In this document: positions 1 through 10,333 of the stretch, piece by piece
Numbering within the stretch: the stretch's first letter is position 1
Layout of the letters: the number at the start of each line of letters is the position of its first letter
Assembly: GCA_009469585.1 (NCBI GenBank)
Contig: SSXW01000013.1
Span: 34,164-98,163 of the forward strand
Direction of reading: 5' to 3'
Length of the DNA: 64,000 bases
Source of the DNA: Dechloromonas sp. Dech2017
GTDB lineage: Bacteria > Pseudomonadota > Gammaproteobacteria > Burkholderiales > Rhodocyclaceae
Made by a program: the position numbers and the translations under genes
Notes under the pieces: model-generated
Told to the model about the DNA's origin: nothing
Seen by the model: the letters and a program-made list of their open reading frames with translations, nothing else
The model's database searches: none

Positions 1-1415
1 TCCAGGTTGCCGTCGGTTTCCAGGGTGCGGGTCAGGTCGGCTGGGGCGATCAGTTCGCCGGCCACTTCGGCGAACAGGGATTTGAATTTTTCGAAATTTT
101 CGGCGTTGACCGTAGCACCGGCCGCCATGGCATGGCCGCCGAAGCGGATGAGCAGGCCGGGGGCGCGCTTGGCGACGAGGTCGAGGGCGTCGCGCAGGTG
201 CAGGCCGGGGATGGAGCGGCCGGAGCCCTTGATGATGCCGCCTTCGCCGGGGGCGAAGGCGAACACCGGGCGGTGCAGCTTGTCCTTGATGCGCGAGGCG
301 AGGATGCCGACGACGCCTTCGTGCCAGGCCGGGTCGAACAGCGCGACGCCGGGCGCGGCGTCGCCGGCTTCCAGCGTTTCCAGCAGCTGCATGGCCTGCT
401 CCTGCATGCCGGATTCGATTTCCCGGCGCTGGCGGTTCAGGGTGTCGAGTTCCTGGGCGATCTGCAGGGCCCGGCCGGCGTCCTCGGTGATCAGGCATTC
501 GACGCCCAGGCGCATGTCGGCCAGGCGGCCGGCGGCGTTCAGGCGCGGCCCGAGCAGGAAGCCGAGGTCGAAGGCGGTGGCCCGCCGCGGATCGCGCCCG
601 GCGGCCTTGAAGAGGGCGGCGATGCCCGGCTGCATCTGGCCGGCGCGCATGCGCTTCAGACCCTGGCTGACCAGGATGCGGTTGTTGCGGTCGAGCTTGA
701 CGACGTCGGCCACCGTGCCCAGCGCGACGAGGTCGAGCAGGGTGGCGAAATTGGGTTCCGGCCGCTCAGGGACGTTGGGTGCAAACCAGCCGCGCGCCCG
801 CAGTTCGGCGCGCAGGGCGAGCATGACGTAGAACATGACGCCGACGCCGGCGATGCATTTCGACGGAAAGTCGCAGCCCGGCTGGTTGGGATTGACGATG
901 CAGTCGGCCTCGGGCAGTGATTCGGCCGGCAGGTGATGGTCGGTGATCAGCGTCGCGATGCCATGCTGGCGGGCCCGTTCGACGCCTTCCAGCGAGGCGA
1001 TGCCGTTGTCGACGGTGACGATCAGGTCGGGAGACTGCTCGGCGGCGACATCGACGATTTCCGGCGACAGCCCGTAGCCGAGCTTGAAGCGGTCGGGGAG
1101 CAGGAAATCGACGTCGGCGCCGAGTGCCTTCAGGGCGCGCATGCCGACCGCCGTGGCGGTGGCGCCGTCGCAGTCGTAGTCGCCGACGATCAGGATTTTC
1201 GCCTCGGCCTCGATGGCGTCGGCCAGCAGCACGGCGGCTTCGCCGGTATGGGTCAGGCTGGCCGGCGGCAGCAGCGATTTCAGCTCGTAGTCGAGTTCGG
1301 CCTTGTCGGTGATGCCGCGCGCCGCATAGAGGCGGGCGAGCAGCGGCGGCAGGCCCTGCTGCTCGAGTTGCCAGACGACGCGCTGGGGAATGCTGCGGGT
1401 GACGAGACGGGTCAA
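1..1415 (-). CDS. recJ: Single-stranded-DNA-specific exonuclease RecJ (3' end outside window)
   Basis: This is the 5'->3' single-strand exonuclease that acts in RecFOR recombination and in base-excision and mismatch repair. The visible 471 codons carry the DHH phosphoesterase motifs: GDYDCDGATAT at about residues 78-88 (metal-binding Asp), TDHH at about 158-161, and the DHHA1 motif GGHAMAAGAT near the cut end. The start is taken as TTG at 1415. It overlaps the TGA of the upstream gene (TTGA), and no in-frame ATG lies just before it. RecJ is usually about 560-570 aa, so roughly 100 C-terminal residues lie beyond base 1. It is translationally coupled to the upstream phosphoglycerate-mutase-like gene. 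Identity is certain from the motifs; the TTG start is inferred from the overlap. Confidence 0.95.
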   Translation of the reverse strand, partial: MTRLVTRSIPQRVVWQLEQQGLPPLLARLYAARGITDKAELDYELKSLLPPASLTHTGEAAVLLADAIEAEAKILIVGDYDCDGATATAVGMRALKALGADVDFLLPDRFKLGYGLSPEIVDVAAEQSPDLIVTVDNGIASLEGVERARQHGIATLITDHHLPAESLPEADCIVNPNQPGCDFPSKCIAGVGVMFYVMLALRAELRARGWFAPNVPERPEPNFATLLDLVALGTVADVVKLDRNNRILVSQGLKRMRAGQMQPGIAALFKAAGRDPRRATAFDLGFLLGPRLNAAGRLADMRLGVECLITEDAGRALQIAQELDTLNRQRREIESGMQEQAMQLLETLEAGDAAPGVALFDPAWHEGVVGILASRIKDKLHRPVFAFAPGEGGIIKGSGRSIPGLHLRDALDLVAKRAPGLLIRFGGHAMAAGATVNAENFEKFKSLFAEVAGELIAPADLTRTLETDGNL

Positions 1416-2551
1416 GAATGGGCTCCTTCGGCCGGTTTGCCGCTCACTTGGCCGGCCGATTCATCAGCCAGTTGGCTGGCCAGCGCGGCAATCGGGCGGG
1501 GCCGGCGCCAGAATTTCCAGCGGTCGCCGCCGTGCAACGACCAGCCCAGCCGGCCGTAGATGGTCGGGGCGACCAGGTCGACGGCGTCGACCCGGCGGCC
1601 GAGGGCGCTGCGCAGCGGGGCGAACCAGTCGGCTTCCAGTTGCTGCCAGGCGGCGCGCCAGGCCTCGCCGTCTTCGTAGAGGACGGGGGCGAGCAGGCTG
1701 TCGAGGACGACCAGCGGGCGGGCCTGGCGGTCGGCCGCGGCGAGCAGGGCGTCGAGGCCACCGGCGGTGCCGCGGACGGTCAGGTCGCTGGCGGCGGCCA
1801 GCCCGGCGGCCAGCGGGTTGTCGGTGCACACGACGGAAAAGTCGGGACGGGCCAGTTCGGGCAGCGGCCCGCCGCCCCACAGCCACAGGCTGTTGACCGT
1901 CGGCTGGCCGGCCGCCTGGCGCCGCTCGTTGACCGGGTGGCCGTGCAGGAACATCTGCACTTCGTTGAGCCAGCGGGTCAGCGGGCCGTTCTGCTCGGTG
2001 ATCTCGCCGTCCAGGCGGCGCCCGGCGATGGTCGAAATCGGGGCGAATTTCTCGTCGACCGCGCCCCGCAGGAAGTGCCCTTGGGGCGCAGTATTCAGCC
2101 GGAGATACCAGCGCCGGGCGGTGGCGGCATGGAACTGGCCGACATCGGCGAAGGTGGCGTTGAGCGCGGCGATCAGGGCCGCCGCCTCGTCGTCGTCGAG
2201 CTCGAAGGCGCCGGCGTCGGCGAGCACGATGCGCTCGTGGTGGAAACGCAGGTGCACCGGGTCGGCACACAGCCAGTGGCCGTCGTCGGGCAGCGTGTCA
2301 GCGGCTTCGCCGAGCCGGCGGAGGGCGCCGAAGGGGGCGTCGCCCAGGCCGAACAGCCCGGCCAGCACGTTTTCGAAGGCTTGTGGCGGCTGGCGGACGA
2401 AGGTGGCGCGGGCCGCCAGCCATTCGAAAGCGGGCGTCGCCAGCTTGCCGAGGGTGCGTTGGTCGCCCGGTTCGGGCCAGATCAGTTCAGGGGCAAGCAG
2501 GGTCAGGCGCACGGCGGGAGGCAATGGAGAGGTAACGGAAAAGTGTACCAT
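1412..2551 (-). CDS. Uncharacterised phosphoglycerate-mutase-like (RpfE/COG4255-type) protein
   Basis: A 379-residue soluble protein encoded directly upstream of recJ and overlapping its start by 4 bases. No signal peptide or membrane segment is visible. Recognisable stretches include LLAPELIWP near the N-terminus and SLWLWGGGPLP around residue 246. Both recall the betaproteobacterial family annotated as regulatory protein RpfE type or as cofactor-independent phosphoglycerate mutase-like, which often sits beside recJ. The family name is from memory of gene neighbourhoods and has not been tested by a search. The start is ATG 2551, only 30 bases from the divergent lolC/E gene, so both promoters must lie in or near that gap. 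The biochemical role is unknown. Confidence 0.65.
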   Translation of the reverse strand: MVHFSVTSPLPPAVRLTLLAPELIWPEPGDQRTLGKLATPAFEWLAARATFVRQPPQAFENVLAGLFGLGDAPFGALRRLGEAADTLPDDGHWLCADPVHLRFHHERIVLADAGAFELDDDEAAALIAALNATFADVGQFHAATARRWYLRLNTAPQGHFLRGAVDEKFAPISTIAGRRLDGEITEQNGPLTRWLNEVQMFLHGHPVNERRQAAGQPTVNSLWLWGGGPLPELARPDFSVVCTDNPLAAGLAAASDLTVRGTAGGLDALLAAADRQARPLVVLDSLLAPVLYEDGEAWRAAWQQLEADWFAPLRSALGRRVDAVDLVAPTIYGRLGWSLHGGDRWKFWRRPRPIAALASQLADESAGQVSGKPAEGAHS

Positions 2552-2581
2552 AGCGACTTTTCGACGCTCGGTAGCATCTGC

Positions 2582-3829
2582 ATGGCATTGCCTTACGAAC
2601 TGATGATCGGCCTGCGCTACACGCGTGCCAAACGACGCAATCACTTCATTTCCTTCATTTCGCTGATTTCCATGCTCGGCATCGGGCTCGGCGTCGCCGC
2701 ACTGATCGTCGTGCTGTCGGTGATGAACGGCTTCCAGAAGGAGTTGCGGACGCGCATCCTGGGCGTCGCCTCGCACATCCAGATCACCGGCATCAGCGGC
2801 GAACTGCCGGACTGGCAACGGGTCGCCGAGCAGGCGATGCGCCACCCGGAAGTCCGGGCCGCCGCCCCCTTCGTCCAGTCGCAGGGCATGTTCAGCGTCG
2901 ATGGTGGGGTCAAGGGCACGCTGGTGCGCGGCATCCTGCCCGAACAGGAAGACCGCGTCGCCGATTTTCGCCAGAGCATGCAGAGCGGCAGCCTGGACGA
3001 CCTGCGCCCGGGCGAGTTCGGCGTCGTCCTCGGCGCCGACCTGGCCCGTTCGCTGCGCGTCTTTACCGGCGACAAGCTGACCCTGATCGCGCCGCAGGGC
3101 ACGGTCACCCCGGCCGGTATCGTGCCCCGCCTGAAATCGTTCAAGGTGGTCGGCATCTTCGAGGTCGGCATGTACGAATACGACTCCGGTCTGGCCCTGA
3201 TCAACCTCGAGGACGCCCAGAAGCTGTACCAGATGGAAGACCGGGTGAGCGGCGTGCGCCTCAAGGTCGACGACCTCTTCCAGGCGCCGCGCATCGCCCG
3301 CGAACTGGTGCGCTACATCGACGCCGATGCCTACCTGCACGACTGGACGAAGAGCCACGCCAACTTCTTCCGCGCCGTGCAGATCGAGAAGAACATGATG
3401 TTCATCATCCTCTCGCTGATCGTCGCGGTGGCGGCCTTCAACCTGGTGTCGACGCTGGTCATGGCGGTTACCGACAAGCAGGCCGACATCGCCATCCTGC
3501 GCACGCTGGGGGCCAGGCCACGCTCGATCATGGCCATCTTCGTCGTCCAGGGGGCGCTGGTCGGCTTCATCGGGCTCGGCCTGGGCATCGTCGGCGGCGT
3601 CGCGCTGGCCATCAACATCGATGTCGTGGTGCCGTTTATCGAAAGGTTGCTCGGCGTGCATTTCCTGTCGAAAGAGGTTTATTACATTTCCGACCTGCCC
3701 TCCGAACTGCAGTGGAGCGATGTCTGGGGCGTCACCCTGATTGCCTTCGGGCTCGCCCTGCTCGCTACGCTCTATCCCAGCTGGCGGGCTTCCCGCGTCA
3801 ATCCGGCGGAGGCCCTGCGCTATGAGTGA
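2582..3829 (+). CDS. lolC: Lipoprotein-releasing ABC transporter permease LolC/LolE
   Basis: This is the inner-membrane permease that extracts outer-membrane lipoproteins and passes them to LolA, powered by LolD. At 415 aa it has the family length. The N-terminal signature is [20 protein letters not shown], followed by the first membrane helix (about 22-47). A long periplasmic domain follows, then three C-terminal helices (about 273-300, 318-345 and 378-400) ending in [17 protein letters not shown], the standard family C-terminus. The start is ATG 2582; the open frame extends far upstream but only as antisense to the neighbouring gene. It overlaps lolD by 8 bases. Only one permease gene is present, so a LolC/E homodimer (LolF-like) is possible. 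C versus E cannot be told from sequence alone. Confidence 0.93.
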   Translation: MALPYELMIGLRYTRAKRRNHFISFISLISMLGIGLGVAALIVVLSVMNGFQKELRTRILGVASHIQITGISGELPDWQRVAEQAMRHPEVRAAAPFVQSQGMFSVDGGVKGTLVRGILPEQEDRVADFRQSMQSGSLDDLRPGEFGVVLGADLARSLRVFTGDKLTLIAPQGTVTPAGIVPRLKSFKVVGIFEVGMYEYDSGLALINLEDAQKLYQMEDRVSGVRLKVDDLFQAPRIARELVRYIDADAYLHDWTKSHANFFRAVQIEKNMMFIILSLIVAVAAFNLVSTLVMAVTDKQADIAILRTLGARPRSIMAIFVVQGALVGFIGLGLGIVGGVALAINIDVVVPFIERLLGVHFLSKEVYYISDLPSELQWSDVWGVTLIAFGLALLATLYPSWRASRVNPAEALRYE

Positions 3830-4499
3830 GGCGATTCTCCAAGCCAGCGGCCTGTCCAAGGTCTTTCGCGGCGGCGGGCTCGAGGTGCCGGTGCTGTCCG
3901 GCATCGATCTCACCGTGCTGCCCGGCGAAACGCTGGCCATCATCGGCGCTTCCGGTTCCGGCAAGAGCACGCTGCTCCATCTGCTGGGCGGGCTGGACAC
4001 GCCGTCGGCCGGCAGCGTCAGGCTGATGGGACGCGATTTTTCGGCCCTGGGCGAGGTCGACCGCGGCGATTGGCGCAACCGCCATCTCGGCTTTGTCTAC
4101 CAGTTCCACCATCTGCTGCCCGAGTTCTCGGCGCTCGAGAACGTCGCCATGCCCCTGCTGGTTCGCCGCGTCGGGCGTCCCGAAGCGGGCGACCGGGCGG
4201 CCGCTATGCTGACTGCCGTCGGTCTCGGCCATCGCCTCGAACACCGGCCGGGCGAGCTTTCCGGCGGCGAGCGCCAGCGGGCCGCCATCGCCCGGGCCCT
4301 GGTCAGCGATCCATCCTGTCTGCTCGCCGACGAACCGACCGGCAATCTCGACAGTCATACGGCAGCGGTCGTCTTCGGCCTGCTCATCGAGCGGGTGCGC
4401 GCCCAGCTCGCCAGCCTCGTCGTCGTCACTCACGATCAGCAACTGGCTGCCCGGGCCGACCGGGTGCTGCGTTTGAATGATGGCGTTCTTTGTCGTTAA
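3822..4499 (+). CDS. lolD: Lipoprotein-releasing ABC transporter ATP-binding protein LolD
   Basis: A 225-residue cytoplasmic ATPase of the LolCDE complex. It has Walker [10 protein letters not shown] (42-50), a Q-loop around [10 protein letters not shown] (91-100), signature LSGGERQ (146-152), Walker B CLLADEP (166-172) followed by TGNLD, and the switch His in VVVTHDQ. The [21 protein letters not shown] segment is characteristic of LolD among MacB-type ATPases. The start is ATG 3822, inside the 3' end of the permease gene, so the pair is translationally coupled. Next on the same strand is a chemotaxis receptor with its own ribosome-binding site, probably a separate unit. Confidence 0.95.
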   Translation: MSEAILQASGLSKVFRGGGLEVPVLSGIDLTVLPGETLAIIGASGSGKSTLLHLLGGLDTPSAGSVRLMGRDFSALGEVDRGDWRNRHLGFVYQFHHLLPEFSALENVAMPLLVRRVGRPEAGDRAAAMLTAVGLGHRLEHRPGELSGGERQRAAIARALVSDPSCLLADEPTGNLDSHTAAVVFGLLIERVRAQLASLVVVTHDQQLAARADRVLRLNDGVLCR

Positions 4500-4575
4500 T
4501 GTAAAAACCGCTAAAATAATCAAATAATCCACGCCCGTTTTGGCTGGCCCCGGGTCGGTCCTTGAGGAGGTAGGC

Positions 4576-6591
4576 ATGCAAGTCTTTTTTTCCCCGGCAG
4601 TCGCCTTGATGAACCGCTTGCGCTACGGCGGCAAGTTCGTCCTGCTCGGTCTGGCTATGAGCTTGCTGACGCTGGTCCTGCTCTATTCGGTCTTTTCCCT
4701 GCTCAGCAAGGACATCGAGACAGCAAGAGCCGAATTGTCCGGCCTGCAGATGCTCAAGCCGATGAATCGCCTGGTCCAGGTCATGCAGCAGCATCGTGGT
4801 CTGTCGGCTGGCGTGCTCAGCGGCAACGAGGCGATGAAGGGGCCTCGTGCCGCCAAGGAAAAAGAAGTCAGCGAGCTGGTGGCGGCGACCGAGGCCGCCT
4901 TGTCGCCGAAGCTGCGTGATGCGCCGGTCTGGAAGTCGGTACGCCAGGATTGGGAGGCGATCAGCGGCCAGGGGCTGGGCTGGGCACCGCCCGACAACCT
5001 GAAGCGCCACTCGGCGATGATCGGCAACATCCTGCACTTCATGGCCGATGTCGCCGATGAAACCCAGCTGACCCTCGACCCGGTGATGGATACCTACTAT
5101 TTCATGGACACCGTGGTCAGCAAGATGCCGGCCATGCTCGAGCCGCTGGGAGTGACGCGGGCGCGTGGCACCGCCGTGCTGACGCAAAAGGAACTGTCGC
5201 CGCAGATGCGCATCGATTTGACCTCGCAACTGTCGGTGATGGCTGGCACGCTACGGGCGCAGAACATCAACCTGGACAAGGTGATGCGCTATTCGCCGCG
5301 TCTGCAGTCCGCGCTGGCCGGGCCGACCAAGGAGTTTTCCGATCGCGTCGAGCAGGTTTTCGCGCTGGTTCGAGACGATATCGTGGGCGAAAAATTCGTC
5401 ACCGTGCCCAAGGATTATTTCGCGATGACTACCCAAGTCATCGACATCGGCTACAAGGTGATGTTCGAAACACTGATCCCGACCTTCGAGCTGGCCTTGC
5501 AGCAACGCGTGGCGGAAGCCCGGCGCGTCCTGATGCTGGAAATCGGCCTGGCTGTGGTCATTTCGCTGGTCGTCGCCTACCTGAGCATGGGTGTTTTCTA
5601 CTCGGTGATGCGCAGTGTCGGCGATTTCTCCCGGGGCGCCCGGCGTCTGGCCGACGGCGACCTGACCGCCGCCTTCGATGCCGACGGCGCAGACGAACTG
5701 CATGGCGCCGGCAAGGACTTCAACGGCATGGCGGAATCCTTCCGCACGCTGATCGGGGGGGTCAAGCGCGACGTCGAGCAACTCAACACCTCGGCCGGGC
5801 AACTGGCCAGTTCGAGCAAGCAGATTGCTGCGGGAACCTCGGCGCAGAGCGATTCGGCGGCTAGCATGGCGGCTGCCGTAGAGGAAATGACGGTGGGCAT
5901 CGACCACATTGCCAAGAATGCTCAGGATGCCCAGGATTTCTCCAACCGGTCCGACGAGGTCGCGGCCGAGGGCGGCGAGATCGTCCAGGGCGTGGTTCGT
6001 GAGATCCAGGCCATCGCCGCCACGGTCAACCAGTCGGCTACCGCCGTCGAGGCGCTTGGCCAGCAATCGGAACAGATTTCGGCCATCGTCGGGACGATCA
6101 AGGACATCGCCGACCAGACCAACCTGCTCGCCCTCAATGCGGCGATCGAGGCGGCGCGGGCCGGCGAATCCGGCCGCGGTTTCGCCGTGGTCGCCGACGA
6201 GGTGCGCAAGCTGGCAGAGCGGACGGCCAAGTCGACCCAGGAAATTTCCGGGATGATCGGTGCCATCCAGTCGGGCACGGCAACGGCGGTGAGCAGCATG
6301 AAGCAGGGCGTCGTCCGCGTGGCGAGCGGCGTCGATCAGGCGCAGCGGGCCGGCCAGGCGATCGGCCAGGTGCAGGCGCAGTCGCGGCAGGTGCTGCAGG
6401 CCGTTTCGGAAATCACCGTGGCGCTGCGCGAGCAGGCCGTGGCCAGCACCGAGATCGCCCGCAACGTAGAGCACATCGCCCAGATGGCCGAGGAAAACAA
6501 CGCGGCGGTCAGCGGCAACACGGCAACTGCCGAAATGCTCGACCGCCTCGCTCACACCCTGAACGACGCGATCACCCGCTTCCGGACCTGA
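4576..6591 (+). CDS. Methyl-accepting chemotaxis protein with all-helical periplasmic sensor
   Basis: A 671-residue receptor for the chemotaxis pathway in the inner membrane. TM1 lies at about 17-39, a ~275-residue mostly helical periplasmic domain follows, and TM2 is at about 318-342. A HAMP domain comes next, then a long signalling domain with the conserved hairpin tip [20 protein letters not shown] (about 511-530). The sensor region ([32 protein letters not shown]) looks like a NIT-type nitrate/nitrite-sensing fold, but this is a pattern impression only. No C-terminal CheR-tethering pentapeptide is present. ATG 4576 is chosen because GAGGAGG lies just upstream; the earlier in-frame start lacks this. 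The 3' end overlaps the convergent DUF2062 gene by 20 bases. Confidence 0.93.
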   Translation: MQVFFSPAVALMNRLRYGGKFVLLGLAMSLLTLVLLYSVFSLLSKDIETARAELSGLQMLKPMNRLVQVMQQHRGLSAGVLSGNEAMKGPRAAKEKEVSELVAATEAALSPKLRDAPVWKSVRQDWEAISGQGLGWAPPDNLKRHSAMIGNILHFMADVADETQLTLDPVMDTYYFMDTVVSKMPAMLEPLGVTRARGTAVLTQKELSPQMRIDLTSQLSVMAGTLRAQNINLDKVMRYSPRLQSALAGPTKEFSDRVEQVFALVRDDIVGEKFVTVPKDYFAMTTQVIDIGYKVMFETLIPTFELALQQRVAEARRVLMLEIGLAVVISLVVAYLSMGVFYSVMRSVGDFSRGARRLADGDLTAAFDADGADELHGAGKDFNGMAESFRTLIGGVKRDVEQLNTSAGQLASSSKQIAAGTSAQSDSAASMAAAVEEMTVGIDHIAKNAQDAQDFSNRSDEVAAEGGEIVQGVVREIQAIAATVNQSATAVEALGQQSEQISAIVGTIKDIADQTNLLALNAAIEAARAGESGRGFAVVADEVRKLAERTAKSTQEISGMIGAIQSGTATAVSSMKQGVVRVASGVDQAQRAGQAIGQVQAQSRQVLQAVSEITVALREQAVASTEIARNVEHIAQMAEENNAAVSGNTATAEMLDRLAHTLNDAITRFRT

Positions 6592-7117
6592 GCGCCTGGC
6601 GCCGCCGCCAGGCGGCCAGGAGGTACAGCCGCCATGCCGCCCGCGTCGCGAAGTAGCCGAGCACGGCCAGGCCGCTGGCCAGCACGACGAGGCCGATACC
6701 GAGCGGCTGGGCGACGCTGAGCATCCAGCCCTGCATGGCGCTGGTCCAGCCGACGAAATCGCTGGCCGAAAAAGCCGGCGGGGCGATGAAGCCATTGCTT
6801 TCGCCCAGGCTCAGCCGACCGATCTGGTAAGCCAGCAGGTAGAGCGGCACGATGGTTAACGGGTTGGTGTACAGCGTGACCAGCATGGCGAGCGGCAGGT
6901 TGACCCGGAAAACCAGGGCGCAGAAGGCGGCGCCGAGCATTTGCAGAGGCCCGGGAATGAGTCCGCAGAACAGACCGGCGGCCACCGCGCCGGCCGCCGA
7001 ATGGCGATTCAGGTGCCACAGGCGCGGATGCAGCAGCGTAGACGCGAAGGGTCGCAGCCAGGGGTTCTGGCGTATCGATTCGTGATCGGGCAGGTATTTC
7101 TTAAGCTGGCGGCGCAT
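6572..7117 (-). CDS. DUF2062 family membrane protein
   Basis: A 181-residue protein with the DUF2062 pattern: a basic N-terminus ([20 protein letters not shown]), then hydrophobic segments around 45-68, 72-100 and 130-160. It contains [16 protein letters not shown] and [19 protein letters not shown], which are typical of the family. Its function is unknown; some relatives lie near glycosyltransferases or comEC. Here it is divergent from comEC with only 17 bases between start codons and tail-to-tail with the receptor gene. Family membership is confident, the role is not. Confidence 0.85.
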   Translation of the reverse strand: MRRQLKKYLPDHESIRQNPWLRPFASTLLHPRLWHLNRHSAAGAVAAGLFCGLIPGPLQMLGAAFCALVFRVNLPLAMLVTLYTNPLTIVPLYLLAYQIGRLSLGESNGFIAPPAFSASDFVGWTSAMQGWMLSVAQPLGIGLVVLASGLAVLGYFATRAAWRLYLLAAWRRRQALRSGSG

Positions 7118-7134
7118 CCCCGTATTATTGCAGC

Positions 7135-9453
7135 ATGCGCCTGAATATTCTCGCCTTCGCCGCCGGCGTCCTGTGCTTGCAGATGCAGGCGCAATTGCCC
7201 GACTGGCGCGGCGGGGCGCTGGCCGGCCTGGGCCTGGCGCTGGCCGGGCGTTACCTGCCTTCCTGGCTCGGTCGCGGTCTGCTTGCCGCCGGCTGCCTGG
7301 CCCTCGGCCTGGCCTGGGCCGGTTGGCGGGCCGATGTCCGGCTGGCCGACGAACTGCCGCTGGCCGGCGAGGGGGAGGATGTCGCGGTGGTCGGTGTCGT
7401 CGCCAGCCTGCCGCAGGATTTCAGCCACGGCACCCGTTTCGAATTTGACGTCAATTTGCCGTCGACCGCAGCAGTCGGCGTGCCGCGCCGGATCATGCTT
7501 TCCTGGTACCAGGGGCGGCGCGACGACGAGCAGTTCGTGCGCCAGCCGGTGCGCCCGGGCGAGCGCTGGCAGTTCACGGTGCGCCTGAAGCGCCCCCACG
7601 GCAACGCCAATCCCGGCGGCTTCGACTACGAGGCCTGGCTGCTCGAACGCGGCATCCGGGCGACCGGCTACATCCGCCCGGCGCCGGCCCGCCGCCTGGA
7701 CGCCATGGTCTGGCAGCCGGCCTACGTCGTCGACCGCCTGCGCCACGCGGTGCGCGACGCCTTCGCCGGCCAGCTGCCGGCCGCCGAGTATCCGTGGGCC
7801 GGTGTCCTGGTCGCCCTGGCCGTCGGCGACCAGAAGGCGATCAACGGCGAGTTGTGGGCCACCTTCAACCGCACCGGTACGACCCACCTGATGAGCATTT
7901 CCGGCATGCACGTGACGATGGTGGCGGCCCTCTTTGGCTGGCTGGTCTCCCTGGTCTGGCGCCGGGTGCCGTGGCTGATGCGCCGCCTGCCGGCCCAGAA
8001 GGCGGGGCTGCTGGCCGGCTGCGCGGCGGCCTTCGGCTACGCCTGGCTGGCCGGCTTCGGCGTGCCGGCCCAGCGCACCCTGGCCATGCTGCTGGTCGCC
8101 GCGGCGGCCATGCTCTCGGGGCGGCTGGTGGCGCCCAGTCGCATCCTGGCGCTGGCCTTGCTGGTCGTGCTGGTGGTCGATCCGTGGGCGGTGCTGGCCG
8201 CCGGTTTCTGGCTGTCCTTCGCGGCGGTCGGGGCCTTGCTCTACGTCGGCGCGGCACGGGGCGACGAAACCAGCGGCTGGGCCGAACGGCTGCGCGGCTG
8301 GGGCGTCGTGCAGTGGGCGGCGACGCTGGCTTCGCTGCCCATCCTGCTGCTCGTGTTCCAGCAGTTTTCGCTGGTCTCGCCGCTGGCCAATGCGCTGGCC
8401 ATTCCGGTCATCAGCTTCGTCGTCACGCCGCTCGCCCTGCTCGGCGCGGTGGTCCCGTGGTGGCCCATCCTGGCGCTGGCCCATGTGGTGCTGGACTGGC
8501 TGATGGTTTTCCTCGCCTGGTGCGCCGCCTGGCCGGTCTGGCAGGCGCCGGCGCCGCCGCTGTGGGTGGTCGGCGTGGCCGGGCTCGGGGTGGCGATCGG
8601 CCTGCTGCCGCGTGGTGTGCCCGGGCGCTGGCTGGCCGCTGTGCTGATCCTGCCGGCGCTGGCCTGGCCGGTGGACCAGCCGGCCGAGGGTGAAGCACGG
8701 GTTACCGTGCTCGATGTCGGGCAGGGGCTGGCCGCCGTGGTCCGCACCCGGGAGCACACCCTGATCTACGACCCCGGGCCGCTGTACAGCGCCGAGTCGG
8801 ACGCCGGCCAGCGCGTCGTCGTGCCTTACCTGCGCTACCTCGGCATCTCCCGCGTCGACCGGCTGATGGTCACCCACCGCGACAGCGACCATTCGGGCGG
8901 CATGGCTTCGGTGCTGGCGGCGCTGGCCGTCGACGAAGTCAGTTCGTCGCTCGACCAGGCCGGCGGAACGCCTTGCCTGGCCGGCCAGCAGTGGTCGTGG
9001 GACGGCGTGCTGTTCGAGGTGCTGCATCCGGCCGCGGAAAACTACGCGGCCGGCGGCAAGGCCAACCATTTGTCCTGCGTGCTGCGGGTCAGCACCGGCG
9101 GGCGGCGCCTGCTGCTCACCTCGGACATCGAGGCGGCCGACGAGGCGGCGCTGCTCGCCCGCCATCCCGGCGACCTGGCGGCCGACGTGCTGCTGGTCCC
9201 GCACCACGGCTCGAAGACGTCGTCCACGCCGCCTTTCCTGCAGGCGGTGGGGGCGGCCGAGGTGATCGTGCCGGCCGGCTATCGCAACCGCTTCGGCCAC
9301 CCGCGGCCGGAGGTGGTGGCGCGCTACGCGGCGACCGGCGCCCGGCTGTGGCGCACCGACCGCGACGGGGCGGTTCGTATCGACATGAGCCCGGCTTCGC
9401 TGTCATTATCGGCCTGGCGGACGGAACATCGCCGCTACTGGTACGGCCGGTGA
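7135..9453 (+). CDS. comEC: ComEC/Rec2 DNA-uptake channel protein
   Basis: This 772-residue inner-membrane protein forms the channel that brings single-stranded DNA into the cytoplasm during natural transformation. The order is as expected: a short N-terminal membrane region and DUF4131-like soluble domain (to about 210), the Competence domain (about 215-480) with many hydrophobic helices and GTTHLMSISGMHVTMVAALF, then a metallo-beta-lactamase-like domain (about 520-760). The last domain carries VTHRDSDHSGGM, which has the H-x-D-x-D-H metal motif, and LVPHHGSKTSST. All domains look intact. Other competence genes are not in this window. The start is ATG 7135, 17 bases from the divergent DUF2062 start. 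Confidence 0.95.
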   Translation: MRLNILAFAAGVLCLQMQAQLPDWRGGALAGLGLALAGRYLPSWLGRGLLAAGCLALGLAWAGWRADVRLADELPLAGEGEDVAVVGVVASLPQDFSHGTRFEFDVNLPSTAAVGVPRRIMLSWYQGRRDDEQFVRQPVRPGERWQFTVRLKRPHGNANPGGFDYEAWLLERGIRATGYIRPAPARRLDAMVWQPAYVVDRLRHAVRDAFAGQLPAAEYPWAGVLVALAVGDQKAINGELWATFNRTGTTHLMSISGMHVTMVAALFGWLVSLVWRRVPWLMRRLPAQKAGLLAGCAAAFGYAWLAGFGVPAQRTLAMLLVAAAAMLSGRLVAPSRILALALLVVLVVDPWAVLAAGFWLSFAAVGALLYVGAARGDETSGWAERLRGWGVVQWAATLASLPILLLVFQQFSLVSPLANALAIPVISFVVTPLALLGAVVPWWPILALAHVVLDWLMVFLAWCAAWPVWQAPAPPLWVVGVAGLGVAIGLLPRGVPGRWLAAVLILPALAWPVDQPAEGEARVTVLDVGQGLAAVVRTREHTLIYDPGPLYSAESDAGQRVVVPYLRYLGISRVDRLMVTHRDSDHSGGMASVLAALAVDEVSSSLDQAGGTPCLAGQQWSWDGVLFEVLHPAAENYAAGGKANHLSCVLRVSTGGRRLLLTSDIEAADEAALLARHPGDLAADVLLVPHHGSKTSSTPPFLQAVGAAEVIVPAGYRNRFGHPRPEVVARYAATGARLWRTDRDGAVRIDMSPASLSLSAWRTEHRRYWYGR

Positions 9454-9478
9454 TAGAGTTGCGCAGAGGGAGGTGAGC

Positions 9479-10333
9479 ATGACATTCAAACAACAGACCG
9501 TGCAGTGCGTCGGGCCCTCCGGCCTGCACCGGATGGCCTACACCGAGTGGGGGGCGCGCGACGATCCGCGTGTCCTCATCTGCGTGCACGGCCTGACCCG
9601 CAACGGCCGCGATTTCGACGCGCTGGCCGAGGCCATGTCGGCCCATTACCGGGTGATCTGCCCGGACGTCGTCGGCCGCGGGCGCAGCGCCCACCTGCGC
9701 GATCCGGCCGGCTACGGCATCGCCCAGTACGTCGCCGACATGGTGACGCTGATCGCCCGCCTGAACGTCGATTCGGTGCATTGGGTGGGGACCTCGATGG
9801 GCGGGCTGATCGGCATGGCGCTGGCCGCCCAGGAGGGCACGCCGATCCGCAAGATGGTGCTCAACGATGTCGGGCCGCTGATCACCGTCGAATCGCTGCA
9901 GCGCATCGCCACCTACGTCGGCCAGGACCCGGACTGGGCGACCTTCGACGAGGCGCTGGCCTACGTCAAGCTGATCAGCGAACCCTTCGGGCCGCTGACC
10001 GAGGCGCAGTGGCACCACATGACCGAAAGCAGCGTCGTCCAGCGTTCGGACGGGCGCTGGGCCTTCCGCTACGACCCGCGCATCGCCGAGCCGTTCAAGG
10101 CCGCTTTTGGCGACCAGGACATCGACCTGTGGCCGCTCTACGAGCAGGTGGCCTGCCCGACGCTGGTCGTCCGCGGCGAGCGCTCCGACCTGCTGACCCG
10201 CGACACCTGGCAGCGCATGGCTTGCTGCGGTCCACGGGCAAAACTGGCCGAAATTCCAAAAGTCGGCCACGCCCCGATGTTCCAGTCCGACGACCAGATC
10301 GCCGTCGTCCGCGAGTTCCTGCTCAGCGCATGA
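9479..10333 (+). CDS. Alpha/beta hydrolase
   Basis: A 284-residue cytoplasmic alpha/beta-hydrolase. The oxyanion motif is VHGLTRNG (about 36-43), the nucleophile elbow is GTSMGG (about 104-109), the acid is in a strand near VVRGERSDL, and the catalytic His is in KVGHAPMF near the C-terminus. The substrate is unknown; dienelactone, ester and haloalkane hydrolases share this layout. ATG 9479 is preferred over the in-frame GTG at 9473 because AGGGAGG then sits at a normal distance. Its stop overlaps the next hydrolase start (ATGA at 10330), so the two are coupled and may act on related substrates. Confidence 0.88.
   Translation: MTFKQQTVQCVGPSGLHRMAYTEWGARDDPRVLICVHGLTRNGRDFDALAEAMSAHYRVICPDVVGRGRSAHLRDPAGYGIAQYVADMVTLIARLNVDSVHWVGTSMGGLIGMALAAQEGTPIRKMVLNDVGPLITVESLQRIATYVGQDPDWATFDEALAYVKLISEPFGPLTEAQWHHMTESSVVQRSDGRWAFRYDPRIAEPFKAAFGDQDIDLWPLYEQVACPTLVVRGERSDLLTRDTWQRMACCGPRAKLAEIPKVGHAPMFQSDDQIAVVREFLLSA

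Noticed and set aside
1412..4078. 888-codon minus-strand open frame across lolC/E
   Set aside because: Only the part 1412-2551 is a gene. The rest is antisense to lolC/E and lolD, which have full family motifs.
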